From NCBI GenBank assembly GCA_031257235.1, contig JAIRPA010000110.1, positions 1 through 15,290 on the forward strand: 15,290 bases of DNA, given 5' to 3'. The stretch is from Burkholderiales bacterium (GTDB lineage: Bacteria; Pseudomonadota; Gammaproteobacteria; Burkholderiales; Casimicrobiaceae). Below, in pieces: positions 5,145 through 13,667 of the stretch; the first letter of the stretch is position 1; every line of letters begins with the position of its first letter. The notes beneath the pieces were generated by a model. The model worked only from the letters and a program-made list of their open reading frames with translations, had not been told where the DNA came from and searched no databases. The translations under genes and the position numbers were made by a program.

Positions 5145-6649
5145 ACAAAGACTTGTTATTGCTGGTAGAAGCCTTGGCAAACGAGAAAAACGTCCCCAGA
5201 GACGTTGTTTTTTCTGCGTTAGAGTCCGCGTTGGCGTCTGCGACAAAACGGCGCTTTAAAGAAGACGTGGATGTTCGCGTGGCCATTGATCACGAAACGG
5301 GTCTTTATGAAGCCTTCCGTCGTTGGACGGTCGTGGAAGACAACGATCACGAAGAACCCTCCCGTCAGCTGGCGATGACGGACGTGGTCGAGCAAAACAT
5401 GAATTTAAACGTTGGCGACATTCACGAAGAACCGATTCCCGCCGAAGCGTTTGGCAGAATCAGCGCGCAGGCGGCCAAGCAGGTGATTTTGCAAAAAATC
5501 CGCGACGCCGAACGCGACCAAATTTTGAATGAATTTTTGGAGCGGGAAGACAATCTTTTCAACGGCGTGGTCAAAAAAATGGATCGAAGCGGCGCCTTGG
5601 TGGAGCAAGGGCGTGTCGAAGCCTTTTTGGATCGAAGCGAGATGATTCCGAAAGAATCCATGCGCGTGGGAGATCGTGTTCGCGCTTACGTGGCGCGTGT
5701 CGAAAGAAACACCAAAGGCGCGCCGCAGCTGTTACTCTCCCGCTCGTCCAAAGAATTTTTGTATCGTTTGTTTGAGTTGGAAGTCCCGGAAATCGAAGAA
5801 GGCTTGATCGAAATCATGGGCATTGCCCGTGATCCCGGCTTACGCGCCAAGGTGGCGGTTCGCTCGAAGGATAAACGTTTGGACGCCAAAGGGACGTGCA
5901 TCGGGATGCGCGGCTCGCGCGTCAATGCCGTCACCAATGAATTGGCGGGTGAGCGTATTGACATCGTTTTGTGGTCTGAAAACACCGCCACGTACCTGAT
6001 CAACGCGTTGGCGCCTGCCGAAATTGTCAGTATTTTCATTGACGAGGAAAAACATTCGGCGGATGTGGTGGTAAAACCGGACAACATGGCAGCAGCGATT
6101 GGGCAAAGCGGGCAAAACGTCAAACTCGCGTCGGTCCTGACCGGCTGGACTTTAAATTTAATGACCCCGGAAGAAGCACAACAAAAACGCAGTGAAGAAG
6201 AACAATCCCTGCGCCAATTGTTCATGAATCGCTTAGAGGTTGACGAAGAAATTGCCGACATTTTGATTGAAGAAGGTTTTTTAACCTTAGAACACGTGGC
6301 TTATACGCCCATCGATGAAATGCTTGCCATTGAAAGCCTTGATGAAGAAATCGTCAAAGAGTTGCGCGAGCGCGCCTTGTCGGCGTTGAACGATGACGTG
6401 CTGGCTTTGGAAGAAAGCATCAAAGATGTGGAGGAAGCCCTCTTAAATCTTGAAGGCATGAATAAATCGCTTGCCGCCAAACTTGCCAAAAACGGCATTA
6501 AAACGCGTGATGATTTAGGCGACTTAGACATCGAAGAATTAAACAACATCGTCCCGTCGATGTCCAAACGCGACGCGCAAAACTTAATTATGAAGGCGCG
6601 CGAGCATTGGTTTGCCGAGGATAACCAAGCAGAATCTGCAAGCAAATAA
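5141..6649 (+). CDS. nusA: Transcription termination/antitermination factor NusA
   Basis: Binds RNA polymerase during elongation and controls pausing, intrinsic termination and antitermination. 502 residues against 495 in E. coli. Domain order: N-terminal RNA polymerase-binding domain (about 1-130), S1 domain (about 135-200, GVVKKMDRSGALVEQGRVEAFL), KH1 with GMRG at 255-258 and ERIDIVLW, KH2 with AIGQSGQN at 319-326, then two C-terminal acidic repeats (about 365-490), the second containing NGIKTRDDLGDLDIEEL. Presence of both repeats is typical of beta- and gammaproteobacteria. GGAG lies 9 nt before the ATG. It sits second in the operon after rimP, downstream of a terminator that its own product could act on. 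Confidence 0.98.
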   Translation: MNKDLLLLVEALANEKNVPRDVVFSALESALASATKRRFKEDVDVRVAIDHETGLYEAFRRWTVVEDNDHEEPSRQLAMTDVVEQNMNLNVGDIHEEPIPAEAFGRISAQAAKQVILQKIRDAERDQILNEFLEREDNLFNGVVKKMDRSGALVEQGRVEAFLDRSEMIPKESMRVGDRVRAYVARVERNTKGAPQLLLSRSSKEFLYRLFELEVPEIEEGLIEIMGIARDPGLRAKVAVRSKDKRLDAKGTCIGMRGSRVNAVTNELAGERIDIVLWSENTATYLINALAPAEIVSIFIDEEKHSADVVVKPDNMAAAIGQSGQNVKLASVLTGWTLNLMTPEEAQQKRSEEEQSLRQLFMNRLEVDEEIADILIEEGFLTLEHVAYTPIDEMLAIESLDEEIVKELRERALSALNDDVLALEESIKDVEEALLNLEGMNKSLAAKLAKNGIKTRDDLGDLDIEELNNIVPSMSKRDAQNLIMKAREHWFAEDNQAESASK

Positions 6650-6688
6650 CAACAAACCGCCGGAAACGCCAAAAGGAGAAACGCAGGA

Positions 6689-9568
6689 ATGTCCACAACT
6701 ACTATAGAAGCCCTTGCTGAGGAACTGAAAGTTTCTGTCTCCACGCTGTTGTCGCAGCTGGCGGCGGCAGGCATTCAAGGGAAAAACTCAAACGATACCT
6801 TGACCGCGCACGACAAAGCGGAATTACTGGATTACCTGCGCAAACAACGCGGCGAAACTGCCGCGCCCAAAAAACGGATCACCTTAACGCGCAAAGAGAC
6901 CAGCGAAATTCGCGCCTCCGGCGGACAAGGCAAGGGAGTTCGCACCATTCAGGTCGAGGTTCGTAAAAAACGGGTTTTGGTGCGCCGCGACGAAGTCGAA
7001 GCGCAAATGGCCGCCAAAACGCCGACCCCTTCGGCAGAACCTCTTTTAGAAGAAGTCGTTCAACCGACCGCACCGGTCGTTGAAGCCCTCCCTCCCGTCT
7101 CCGAGGTTTCGGCAGAAAACGTGACGGCAACGGCAACCCAGGTCGCCGTCCCCGAAGTCGGACCCCAAGCGTCTGCCTCCGAAACAGAAGTTGCGTTACC
7201 GACAACGCCGGCAGAAACCCCAAAACCCTCATCGGCGGACGCTTCAGACACGGCGCCCAAAAAGACCAAAAAGAAACCGGAGTCTCATGAAAAACCGGCA
7301 TCGTCGGACGATAAAAAATCCGCCGCCAAAAAGCCGGACGCCAAAAAGAAAAAACCCTCGTCGGAATCCGGCGCTCGTCAACCCGTATTAACGCCCAAAG
7401 AAATCGAATCGCGCAAAGAAGAAGAGCGGCGTTCTGCCGCGTTGATTGCGCGTCAACAAGAAGACGTGCGTCGCAAGCAGGAACTTGAAAACGCGCGACG
7501 CGCCAAAGTCGAACGCGCGACCGCGACCGTCGGAGACGCGGCGGAGGCGAAGAAAGCGGCAAAAGCCACACGCGGCACCTTGCATCGCGCGGCTGACGCC
7601 AAAAAAGAAAACAAAACCGAAAACAAGAAAGACACGAAGAAAAAAGCCGTCATTCGTGAAATCATCGTTGAATCGGAAGAATTCCGTCGTTCGGGTGTGC
7701 GCACCCGCGCGGAAGGCGAAGGCACATGGCGCGGGCACAAACCCAAACGCCGCACGGAAGTCAAACCGGTGGAAGCCCCGCCGCCGCCGACAGCGCCGAT
7801 GGTCTACAACATTGTGGTTCCCGAAACCATTACGGTGTCCGATTTATCGCACAAAATGTCCGTGAAGGCGGCAGAGGTCATTAAAACGTTGATGAAAATG
7901 GGCATGATGGTGACGATTAACCAACCGCTTGATCAGGAAACCGCGATCATTGTGGTTGAAGAAATGGGACACAAAGCCACAGCGGCACAGCCCGATGATC
8001 CCGACGCGCTTTTGTTGGCCGACGAAAAAGCACAAAACAAATTGTCTGAGGCAGAATTACTGCCGCGTCCTCCGGTGGTCACGGTCATGGGTCACGTCGA
8101 TCACGGCAAAACCTCGTTGCTGGATTACATCCGAAGAACACGGGTGGCCAGCGGGGAAGCGGGAGGCATCACGCAACACATCGGCGCCTATCACGTCGAA
8201 ACCGGCAAAGGCACCATCACCTTTTTGGATACTCCGGGTCACGAAGCCTTTACGGCGATGCGTGCGCGTGGCGCGCAAGTCACGGACATTGTGATTTTGG
8301 TCGTCGCGGCGGACGACGGTGTGATGCCGCAAACCAAAGAAGCGATTGCGCACGCCCGCGCCGGCAATGTGCCGATTGTCGTGGCGTTGAACAAAATGGA
8401 CAAACCGGACGCCAACCCGGAGCGTGTCAAGCAAGAGTTGGTGGCTGAAAACGTGGTGCCCGAAGAATACGGCGGCGATGTTCAGTTTGTTCCGGTCTCC
8501 GCCAAAACCGGCATGAACATCGACGCGCTTTTGGATGCGGTGTTGTTACAAGCCGAAGTCTTGGAACTCAAAGCGGCGCGCTCCACGTTGGCGCGCGGCA
8601 TTGTGATTGAGTCGCGTTTGGATAAAGGGCGCGGCGCGGTCGCCTCGGTTCTGGTTCAATCCGGCACCCTGCGTCGCGGCGATATTGTGTTGGTCGGCGC
8701 CGTTTACGGACGCATTCGTGCCATGTTGGACGAAAGCGGCAAACCGGTGGTGGAAGCCGGACCTGCCATTCCCATTGAAATTCAAGGCTTGTCCGATGTC
8801 CCGTTGGCCGGTGAAGATTTGTTTGTTTTGAACGACGAGCGACGCGCGCGTGAAGTTGCGTTGTTCCGTCAAGGCAGATTCCGCGACGTTCGTCTGGCGC
8901 GTCAACACGCGGCAAAACTCGAAAACATGTTTGAAAACGTCGGCGAAAACGAAGTCAAACGTTTGCGCCTGATCATCAAAGCTGACGTTCAAGGCAGTTA
9001 TGAAGCCTTGCAACAAACCTTGACCAAACTTTCCAACGAAGAAGTCAAAATCGAAATCGTTCATGCCGCCGTGGGTGGCATCACGGAGTCTGATGTTAAT
9101 TTGGCGATCGCGTCCAAAGCAATCATCATCGGGTTTAACACGCGCGCCGATGCGCAATCGCGCAAACTCGCGGAACAAAACGATGTTGAGATTCGTTATT
9201 ACAACATTATCTATGAAGCGGCGGATGACGTGAAAGCCGCCCTCTCCGGCTTGTTGACGCCTGAACAACGCGAACAACAACAAGGCATGATCGACGTTCG
9301 TGAAGTCTTTAAAATCCCGAAGGTCGGCACCGTTGCCGGTTGCTATGTCACCGAGGGCTTGGTTCAAAGAAACTCGCGCGCGCGCGTGTTGCGTTCCCAT
9401 GTCGTCATTCACGACGGCGAATTGGATTCGCTCAAACGGTTTAAAGATGATGTGCGCGAAGTCAAAGCGGGCTTTGAATGCGGGTTGTCGTTGAAAAACT
9501 TTAACGATTTACAGCCGGGCGATCAATTGGAAGTTTATCAATGGGTGGAAGTGGCGCGAACTTTGTAA
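6689..9568 (+). CDS. infB: Translation initiation factor IF-2
   Basis: GTPase that brings initiator tRNA to the 30S subunit and promotes subunit joining. 959 residues, of the long proteobacterial form. Order: first IF2_N domain (1-55, TTTIEALAEELKVSVSTLL), a long low-complexity linker of Ala, Lys, Pro, Glu and Arg (about 75-350), second IF2_N domain (about 375-430, ETITVSDLSHKMSVKAAEV), then the G domain with GHVDHGKT (468-475), DTPGH (514-518), NKMD (568-571) and SAK, followed by beta-barrel and C-terminal domains ending in YQWVEVARTL. The ATG at 6689 has CAGGA close by and AAGGAG further up. Shorter forms from internal starts are known in E. coli; I did not find a clear internal site. The palindrome at 9575 separates it from rbfA. 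Confidence 0.98.
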   Translation: MSTTTIEALAEELKVSVSTLLSQLAAAGIQGKNSNDTLTAHDKAELLDYLRKQRGETAAPKKRITLTRKETSEIRASGGQGKGVRTIQVEVRKKRVLVRRDEVEAQMAAKTPTPSAEPLLEEVVQPTAPVVEALPPVSEVSAENVTATATQVAVPEVGPQASASETEVALPTTPAETPKPSSADASDTAPKKTKKKPESHEKPASSDDKKSAAKKPDAKKKKPSSESGARQPVLTPKEIESRKEEERRSAALIARQQEDVRRKQELENARRAKVERATATVGDAAEAKKAAKATRGTLHRAADAKKENKTENKKDTKKKAVIREIIVESEEFRRSGVRTRAEGEGTWRGHKPKRRTEVKPVEAPPPPTAPMVYNIVVPETITVSDLSHKMSVKAAEVIKTLMKMGMMVTINQPLDQETAIIVVEEMGHKATAAQPDDPDALLLADEKAQNKLSEAELLPRPPVVTVMGHVDHGKTSLLDYIRRTRVASGEAGGITQHIGAYHVETGKGTITFLDTPGHEAFTAMRARGAQVTDIVILVVAADDGVMPQTKEAIAHARAGNVPIVVALNKMDKPDANPERVKQELVAENVVPEEYGGDVQFVPVSAKTGMNIDALLDAVLLQAEVLELKAARSTLARGIVIESRLDKGRGAVASVLVQSGTLRRGDIVLVGAVYGRIRAMLDESGKPVVEAGPAIPIEIQGLSDVPLAGEDLFVLNDERRAREVALFRQGRFRDVRLARQHAAKLENMFENVGENEVKRLRLIIKADVQGSYEALQQTLTKLSNEEVKIEIVHAAVGGITESDVNLAIASKAIIIGFNTRADAQSRKLAEQNDVEIRYYNIIYEAADDVKAALSGLLTPEQREQQQGMIDVREVFKIPKVGTVAGCYVTEGLVQRNSRARVLRSHVVIHDGELDSLKRFKDDVREVKAGFECGLSLKNFNDLQPGDQLEVYQWVEVARTL

Positions 9569-9574
9569 AGGGTT

Positions 9575-9605
9575 CGGCAAAAAGTAAATCTCTACTTTTT
9601 GTCCG
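9575..9605. repeat. CGGCAAAAAGT palindrome inside the operon
   Basis: CGGCAAAAAGTA (9575-9586) pairs with TACTTTTTGTCCG (9593-9605) with one bulged base, around a 6-nt loop. It begins six bases after the infB stop codon and ends 33 nt before rbfA, so it is transcribed within the polycistronic message. GGTT precedes it, as in copy 1. It could act as a processing site or partial terminator, or simply be an insertion tolerated there. Confidence 0.8.
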
Positions 9606-9638
9606 TTTGAATCATTGAATATCAAGAGAAACACAACC

Positions 9639-10037
9639 ATGAAAAAAGTTTCACCCAGAGTTCGTCGCATTGGCGATCAAATCCAACGAGAGTTGGCAGA
9701 GATTCTCCGCGATCACACCAAAGACCCGCGCATTGGGTTTGTCACCCTCACCGGCGTCGAGGTCACGGCTGACTTGGCGCACGCAAAAGTTTTTTTTACC
9801 AACATGGGCGCCATCTCGGCGGCGGCGGACGCAGAGCAGGCGTTGGCGCGCGCCGCCGGTTTTTTGCGCAGTGAAATCGCGCATCGCTTGGGTAGTTTTA
9901 CGGTGCCGCAACTTCATTTTGTGTACGATGTTTCCATTGAGCGCGGAATGGAGATGTCTTATTTGATTGATCAAGCCATTGCGCAAGAATCTCATCCTCC
10001 GGCAACTTTAGCCGATACCGACACCGACAAAACGTGA
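9639..10037 (+). CDS. rbfA: 30S ribosome-binding factor RbfA
   Basis: Small KH-fold protein that binds the 30S subunit late in assembly near the 5' helix of 16S rRNA and is needed for efficient processing and cold adaptation. 132 residues from the ATG at 9639, against 133 in E. coli. Visible: RVRRIGDQIQRELAEIL, DPRIGFVTLTGVEVTADLAHAKVFF and the FLRSEIAHRLGSFTVPQLHFVYD segment. An in-frame TTG at 9615 would add eight residues and is rejected because the family starts near the RVRRI segment. Upstream purines (AAGAGAAA) give a weak ribosome binding site. Its stop codon overlaps the truB GTG start by four bases. Confidence 0.95.
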   Translation: MKKVSPRVRRIGDQIQRELAEILRDHTKDPRIGFVTLTGVEVTADLAHAKVFFTNMGAISAAADAEQALARAAGFLRSEIAHRLGSFTVPQLHFVYDVSIERGMEMSYLIDQAIAQESHPPATLADTDTDKT

Positions 10038-11074
10038 CCCGTCGTTTTTCGCCTTTAACCGGCGTTTTATTGCTCGACAAACCCGTAGGTATTTCGTCGA
10101 ATGCCGCCCTGCAACGTGCGCGTCGATTGTTTTGCGCCGACAAAGCCGGTCACGCCGGAACCTTAGACCCGTTTGCCTCCGGGCTTTTGCCCGTGGCTTT
10201 TGGGGAAGCCACCAAACTTTTGCAATACGCCTTGTTTGCCGATAAAAAATACCGCGCCACTTTACGTTTGGGTGTCACCACCGAAACGGGCGATACGGAA
10301 GGCGCCGTGATCGACGAGCGAGATTCAAAAGATATATCGTTAATCCAAATACAATCGGTGTTTCATGCGTTACAGGGTGAGCAAGAACAGCTTCCCCCCA
10401 TGTACAGCGCGTTAAAGTATCAGGGAAAACCGTATTATGAATACGCGCGGCAGGGGATCGTGATTCCGCGTCCCTCTCGTCGGATTCACGTGTTTTCGCT
10501 GGAATGGATTGCGTTTGATCCGCCCTATGTGACCTTTGATGCGCATGTGAGCAAAGGCACTTACATCAGAACGCTTGCGGAAACGATAGGCGAACATTTG
10601 CATTGCGGCGCGCATTTAACGGCATTGCGTCGAACACAAATTGGCACGTTGACGATAGACAACGCGGTTTTGTTTGAAACGCTTGAGGCGGCGGCGGATA
10701 TCAAGCCCCATGGCGGCGAATCGCATGCCGGACTTAATGTTAAGCCTCATCACGGAAGTCTTTCCGCCGCGCTTTTGGACAAACTGATTCCGATCACTTG
10801 CCTTATTCCCGATTTGCCGCGCCTTCTTTTGTCTTCCGAGTTGGAGAAACGTTTTCGGTTAGGGCAGCGTTTGAGTGTTTGCCATGACGGACTTTCGGAA
10901 CAATTATCCCGTCGGTCAATGCCGCACGCTTCGGGTGAGGCGTGGGTTTTTGCCGTTGAGAACGAGCATCACGCCATCATCGGCATCGGCGAAATTAAAA
11001 ACGACGCACTCCACCCTGTTCGTGTATTGAATCAGGACTACGCCCCCGCTTTTGCCGCTTGTGCGTCCGCGTGA
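10034..11074 (+). CDS. truB: tRNA pseudouridine(55) synthase TruB
   Basis: Makes the conserved pseudouridine 55 in the T loop of tRNAs. 346 residues, about 30 longer than E. coli TruB (314). Visible: GVLLLDKPVGISSN (10-23), the catalytic motif GHAGTLDPFASGLLPV with nucleophile D45, KYRATLRLGVTTETGDTEG, the SALKYQGKPYYEYAR segment and the KGTYIRTLAETIGEHLHCGAHL core. The extra length lies in the C-terminal part, where about 690-790 nt into the gene a polar insertion carries several His and Gly. It starts with GTG in a GTGA overlap with rbfA, so translation is likely coupled. The last 37 bp overlap the 3' end of lipA on the other strand. rpsO and pnp, which often follow truB in gammaproteobacteria, are absent. 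Confidence 0.96.
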   Translation: MTRRFSPLTGVLLLDKPVGISSNAALQRARRLFCADKAGHAGTLDPFASGLLPVAFGEATKLLQYALFADKKYRATLRLGVTTETGDTEGAVIDERDSKDISLIQIQSVFHALQGEQEQLPPMYSALKYQGKPYYEYARQGIVIPRPSRRIHVFSLEWIAFDPPYVTFDAHVSKGTYIRTLAETIGEHLHCGAHLTALRRTQIGTLTIDNAVLFETLEAAADIKPHGGESHAGLNVKPHHGSLSAALLDKLIPITCLIPDLPRLLLSSELEKRFRLGQRLSVCHDGLSEQLSRRSMPHASGEAWVFAVENEHHAIIGIGEIKNDALHPVRVLNQDYAPAFAACASA

Positions 11075-12009
11075 TAAGAAGAGCGGACAAGCGCGCCGAC
11101 GGCAGCGTGTTTGAACCCCATTTGATAAGCCTCGCGTTCAAAATGCGCGAACGTTTCGGGCGTGACATAGCGCGTCACCGGAAGATGCGCTTTGGAAGGT
11201 TGTAAGTATTGCCCGATGGTCAGCATCTCCACATCGTGCGCGCGAAGATCACGCATCGTCTCTAAAATTTCTTCGTCACGCTCTCCTAATCCCACCATGA
11301 GACCGGATTTCGTCACGATGTGCGGCGCGCGCGCTTTATAGTCTTTTAACAACATTAACGAATGCGCGTAGTCCGCGCCGGGACGCGCTTGTTTGTAGAG
11401 CCTTGGCACGGTTTCTAAATTGTGATTCAAAACATCAGGCGGCATTTGAGTCAAAAGCGTTAAAGCCGTGTCTAGGCGTTTTCTGAAATCGGGAACCAGA
11501 ATTTCGATTTTGGTGTCGGGCGATTTTTCGCGCAAGCGCGCGATACACGCCGCAAAATGTGCCGCCCCTCCGTCTTTTAAATCGTCTCTGTCGACGCTGG
11601 TGATCACCACATAACGCAACTTCATCGCCGCCACCGCGTCGGCGATGTGTTCGGGTTCTGTAGAATCAAGCGGCAACGGACGCCCATGCCCGACATCACA
11701 AAACGGACAACGCCGCGTACAAATATCGCCCATGATCAAAAACGTCGCCGTGCCTTTGCTAAAACATTCGCCGATGTTCGGGCAAGACGCTTCTTCACAT
11801 ACGGTATGCAGTGCGTGCGCGCGTAAGGTTTGGCGAATTTCGTGAAAGCGCGGTGACGTGGGTAAAGACACGCGCAACCATGAAGGTTTTTTCAACACCG
11901 GAGCGGGAACAATTTTAATCGGGATGCCCGCCGTTTTCTCCGCGCCTTTTTGCTTCACGCCGGGGACGGGGCGCGATCGGGTGATTTTTTGTGTCTCGGT
12001 ATCGTTCAT
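11038..12009 (-). CDS. lipA: Lipoyl synthase LipA
   Basis: Radical SAM enzyme that inserts two sulfur atoms into protein-bound octanoyl groups to make the lipoyl cofactor of the 2-oxoacid dehydrogenases and the glycine cleavage system. 323 residues. Both iron-sulfur sites are complete: the auxiliary cluster CEEASCPNIGEC (C71, C76, C82), which is consumed as sulfur donor, and the radical SAM CTRRCPFC (C97, C101, C104). The C-terminal RSSYHAD (309-315) supplies the conserved serine ligand of the auxiliary cluster. The tail then continues with an Ala-rich AQAAKAGA that overlaps truB. The ATG lies 6 nt after the lipB stop and lacks a clear ribosome binding site, so it probably depends on lipB translation. 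Sequence pattern is betaproteobacterial. Confidence 0.97.
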   Translation of the reverse strand: MNDTETQKITRSRPVPGVKQKGAEKTAGIPIKIVPAPVLKKPSWLRVSLPTSPRFHEIRQTLRAHALHTVCEEASCPNIGECFSKGTATFLIMGDICTRRCPFCDVGHGRPLPLDSTEPEHIADAVAAMKLRYVVITSVDRDDLKDGGAAHFAACIARLREKSPDTKIEILVPDFRKRLDTALTLLTQMPPDVLNHNLETVPRLYKQARPGADYAHSLMLLKDYKARAPHIVTKSGLMVGLGERDEEILETMRDLRAHDVEMLTIGQYLQPSKAHLPVTRYVTPETFAHFEREAYQMGFKHAAVGALVRSSYHADAQAAKAGA

Positions 12010-12015
12010 GATGAT

Positions 12016-12675
12016 TTATATCGTTATAAGATCAATTAAATGTTTTGCCAACGCCTCTCCCGCTTCATCAAAAGACGGCAATAAATCGTCGGCGATTAAA
12101 TCTTTCAGGCGCGTCATCGGCATGCCCGGGTAGCCGCACGGGTTAATATTCAAAAAAGGATCAAGCGATACCGTCAGATTCACCGAAACGCCGTGATAAC
12201 TACATCCGTTTTTGATTTTAAGACCCAACGACGCCATTTTTGTTTCCGTGTCGGCTATTGTCACATAAACGCCGGGACGTTCGGAAGAGCCGTAAGCGAC
12301 CACCCCCAACGACGCCAACCAATGTACGACGGATTGCTCGATCATGCGCACCATTTGGCGCACATTGATTTTTCGCCGTCGCAAATTCACTAAGGGATAA
12401 AGGATAAGTTGACCCGGTCCGTGATACGTGATTTGCCCGCCGCGATCGGTTTTGATCACGGGGATGGTCGTTTCGCGCAATAAGTGTTCGCGCTTGCCGG
12501 CAAGCCCCAACGTATAAACGGGAGGATGTTCCACAATCCATATTTCGTCTTCCGTATCGTCTTCACGCGCGGCGGTAAACTCGCGCATCGCGTCTAAACA
12601 CGGCTCATAATCGACCTGCCCGAAATGGCGTATGGCAACACCGCGGTAAGTGATGATCCGGCAAGAATTTGTCAC
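12016..12675 (-). CDS. lipB: Octanoyl-[ACP]:protein N-octanoyltransferase LipB
   Basis: Transfers octanoyl from ACP to the lipoyl domains of target proteins, providing the substrate of LipA. 219 residues from the GTG at 12675, against 213 in E. coli. Visible: RGGQITYHGPGQLILYPLVNL (78-98), the catalytic lysine K146 in KMASLGLKIKNGCSYHG, and the catalytic cysteine C180 in NPCGYPGM. The GTG start is preferred over an in-frame ATG at 12732 because GGAGGGGG lies just upstream of it and because it overlaps the truA stop as GTGA; the longer form would overlap truA by 61 bp and adds residues unlike the family. Middle gene of truA-lipB-lipA. Confidence 0.96.
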   Translation of the reverse strand: MTNSCRIITYRGVAIRHFGQVDYEPCLDAMREFTAAREDDTEDEIWIVEHPPVYTLGLAGKREHLLRETTIPVIKTDRGGQITYHGPGQLILYPLVNLRRRKINVRQMVRMIEQSVVHWLASLGVVAYGSSERPGVYVTIADTETKMASLGLKIKNGCSYHGVSVNLTVSLDPFLNINPCGYPGMPMTRLKDLIADDLLPSFDEAGEALAKHLIDLITI

Positions 12676-13508
12676 GCCCCCTCCTTGGCAATCCCCAAAA
12701 CCGGCGCGCGATAAATTTGGGGCAACCCCCAAACCGGAGGATAATCAACGCCGGAGAGATAAAGCCCTGCCGCAGAAAAGGTGGGCGCGCTTAATGTTCG
12801 GTCGCGCTTTTCCAATAACTCCGCCGGAAAGGTCGGCGGCTTTTGTCCGTTGCCCACCCAAATCAACGCGCCGATGATGTTTCTGACCATGTGATGCAAA
12901 AAAGCATTGGCGGAAAACTCAAACCGAATCCAATCGTCGTGACGTGTCACCCCGCACCGCGTCAGTGTTTTCACCGGCGAGGCGGCTTGACACAAAGACG
13001 CGCGAAACGATGAAAAGTCGTGCGTGCCCAAAAGCGCGTTCGCCGCCATCTGCATCGCCTCTACATCCAACGCGCGATGATACCAACCCGCCTTCCCCGC
13101 CCAAAGCGCGGGGCGCGTCGGACGATTAAGCAACCAATACACGTAGTGCCGCGACGTGGCGCAAAACCGTGCGTGAAAATCGGCGGACACCGGACGCGCC
13201 CACAGCACCGAAACACTGTCCGGCAAATAAGTATTGACCCCGCGTGACCACGCCGACAAGGGACGATGAACGGCAATATCCGCGTGAACCATTTGCGCGG
13301 TCGCGTGAACCCCCGTATCCGTGCGTCCGGCGGCAACCACCGAAACCGGCGCTCCCGCAATGCGGGCTAACGCTAACTCCAATGCCTCTTGCACGGTGGG
13401 GCAAGACGAGGGGTTGTCGTCGGAAAGACGCCGACGTTGGGTTTGCCAACCGCAAAAACCTGCCCCGTCGTACTCCAACAAAAAAGCGTATCGTTGCGAT
13501 GTGGTCAT
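12672..13508 (-). CDS. truA: tRNA pseudouridine(38-40) synthase TruA
   Basis: Converts uridines 38-40 in the anticodon stem-loop of many tRNAs to pseudouridine. 278 residues from the ATG at 13508; an in-frame TTG at 13520 would add four residues. Visible: FLLEYDGAGFCGWQTQ (10-25), the catalytic GRTDTGVHATAQMVH with nucleophile D64, FHARFCATSRHYVYWLLNR, and FLHHMVRNIIGALIWVGNG. It contains a slightly longer segment after WQTQ (RRRLSDDNPSSCPTVQ) than short homologues. No clear ribosome binding site precedes either start. It is the first gene of a leftward group with lipB and lipA, a pairing that I do not recall as usual. Confidence 0.96.
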   Translation of the reverse strand: MTTSQRYAFLLEYDGAGFCGWQTQRRRLSDDNPSSCPTVQEALELALARIAGAPVSVVAAGRTDTGVHATAQMVHADIAVHRPLSAWSRGVNTYLPDSVSVLWARPVSADFHARFCATSRHYVYWLLNRPTRPALWAGKAGWYHRALDVEAMQMAANALLGTHDFSSFRASLCQAASPVKTLTRCGVTRHDDWIRFEFSANAFLHHMVRNIIGALIWVGNGQKPPTFPAELLEKRDRTLSAPTFSAAGLYLSGVDYPPVWGLPQIYRAPVLGIAKEGA

Positions 13509-13667
13509 GGATAAGAACAATAAATTTGGATGGATGTATCAGTGTAAGGGCAATGTTAGCATGCACACGAGGGTGCGCAAGGCGCGTCGTGCCGAAGTCG
13601 CAGAATCCACACGCCGCGTAGCGGCGTTATTCTTAACTTGATCCGCATTCCGAAGACAAGGCTTGCC
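13509..13667. other. Intergenic region upstream of truA
   Basis: 159 bp between the truA start and the end of the membrane-protein gene. The one clear structure is a strong hairpin, ACGCCGC (13611-13617) with GCGGCGT (13621-13627) around a 3-nt loop. It is followed rightward by TATTCTT and leftward by no T-run, so it is at best a weak terminator. I found no convincing truA promoter. Confidence 0.5.

Noticed and set aside
7191..7865. Long alternative frames within infB
   Set aside because: The Lys/Ala/Pro-rich linker of IF-2 has biased codons that keep other frames open; the translations are basic and repetitive.
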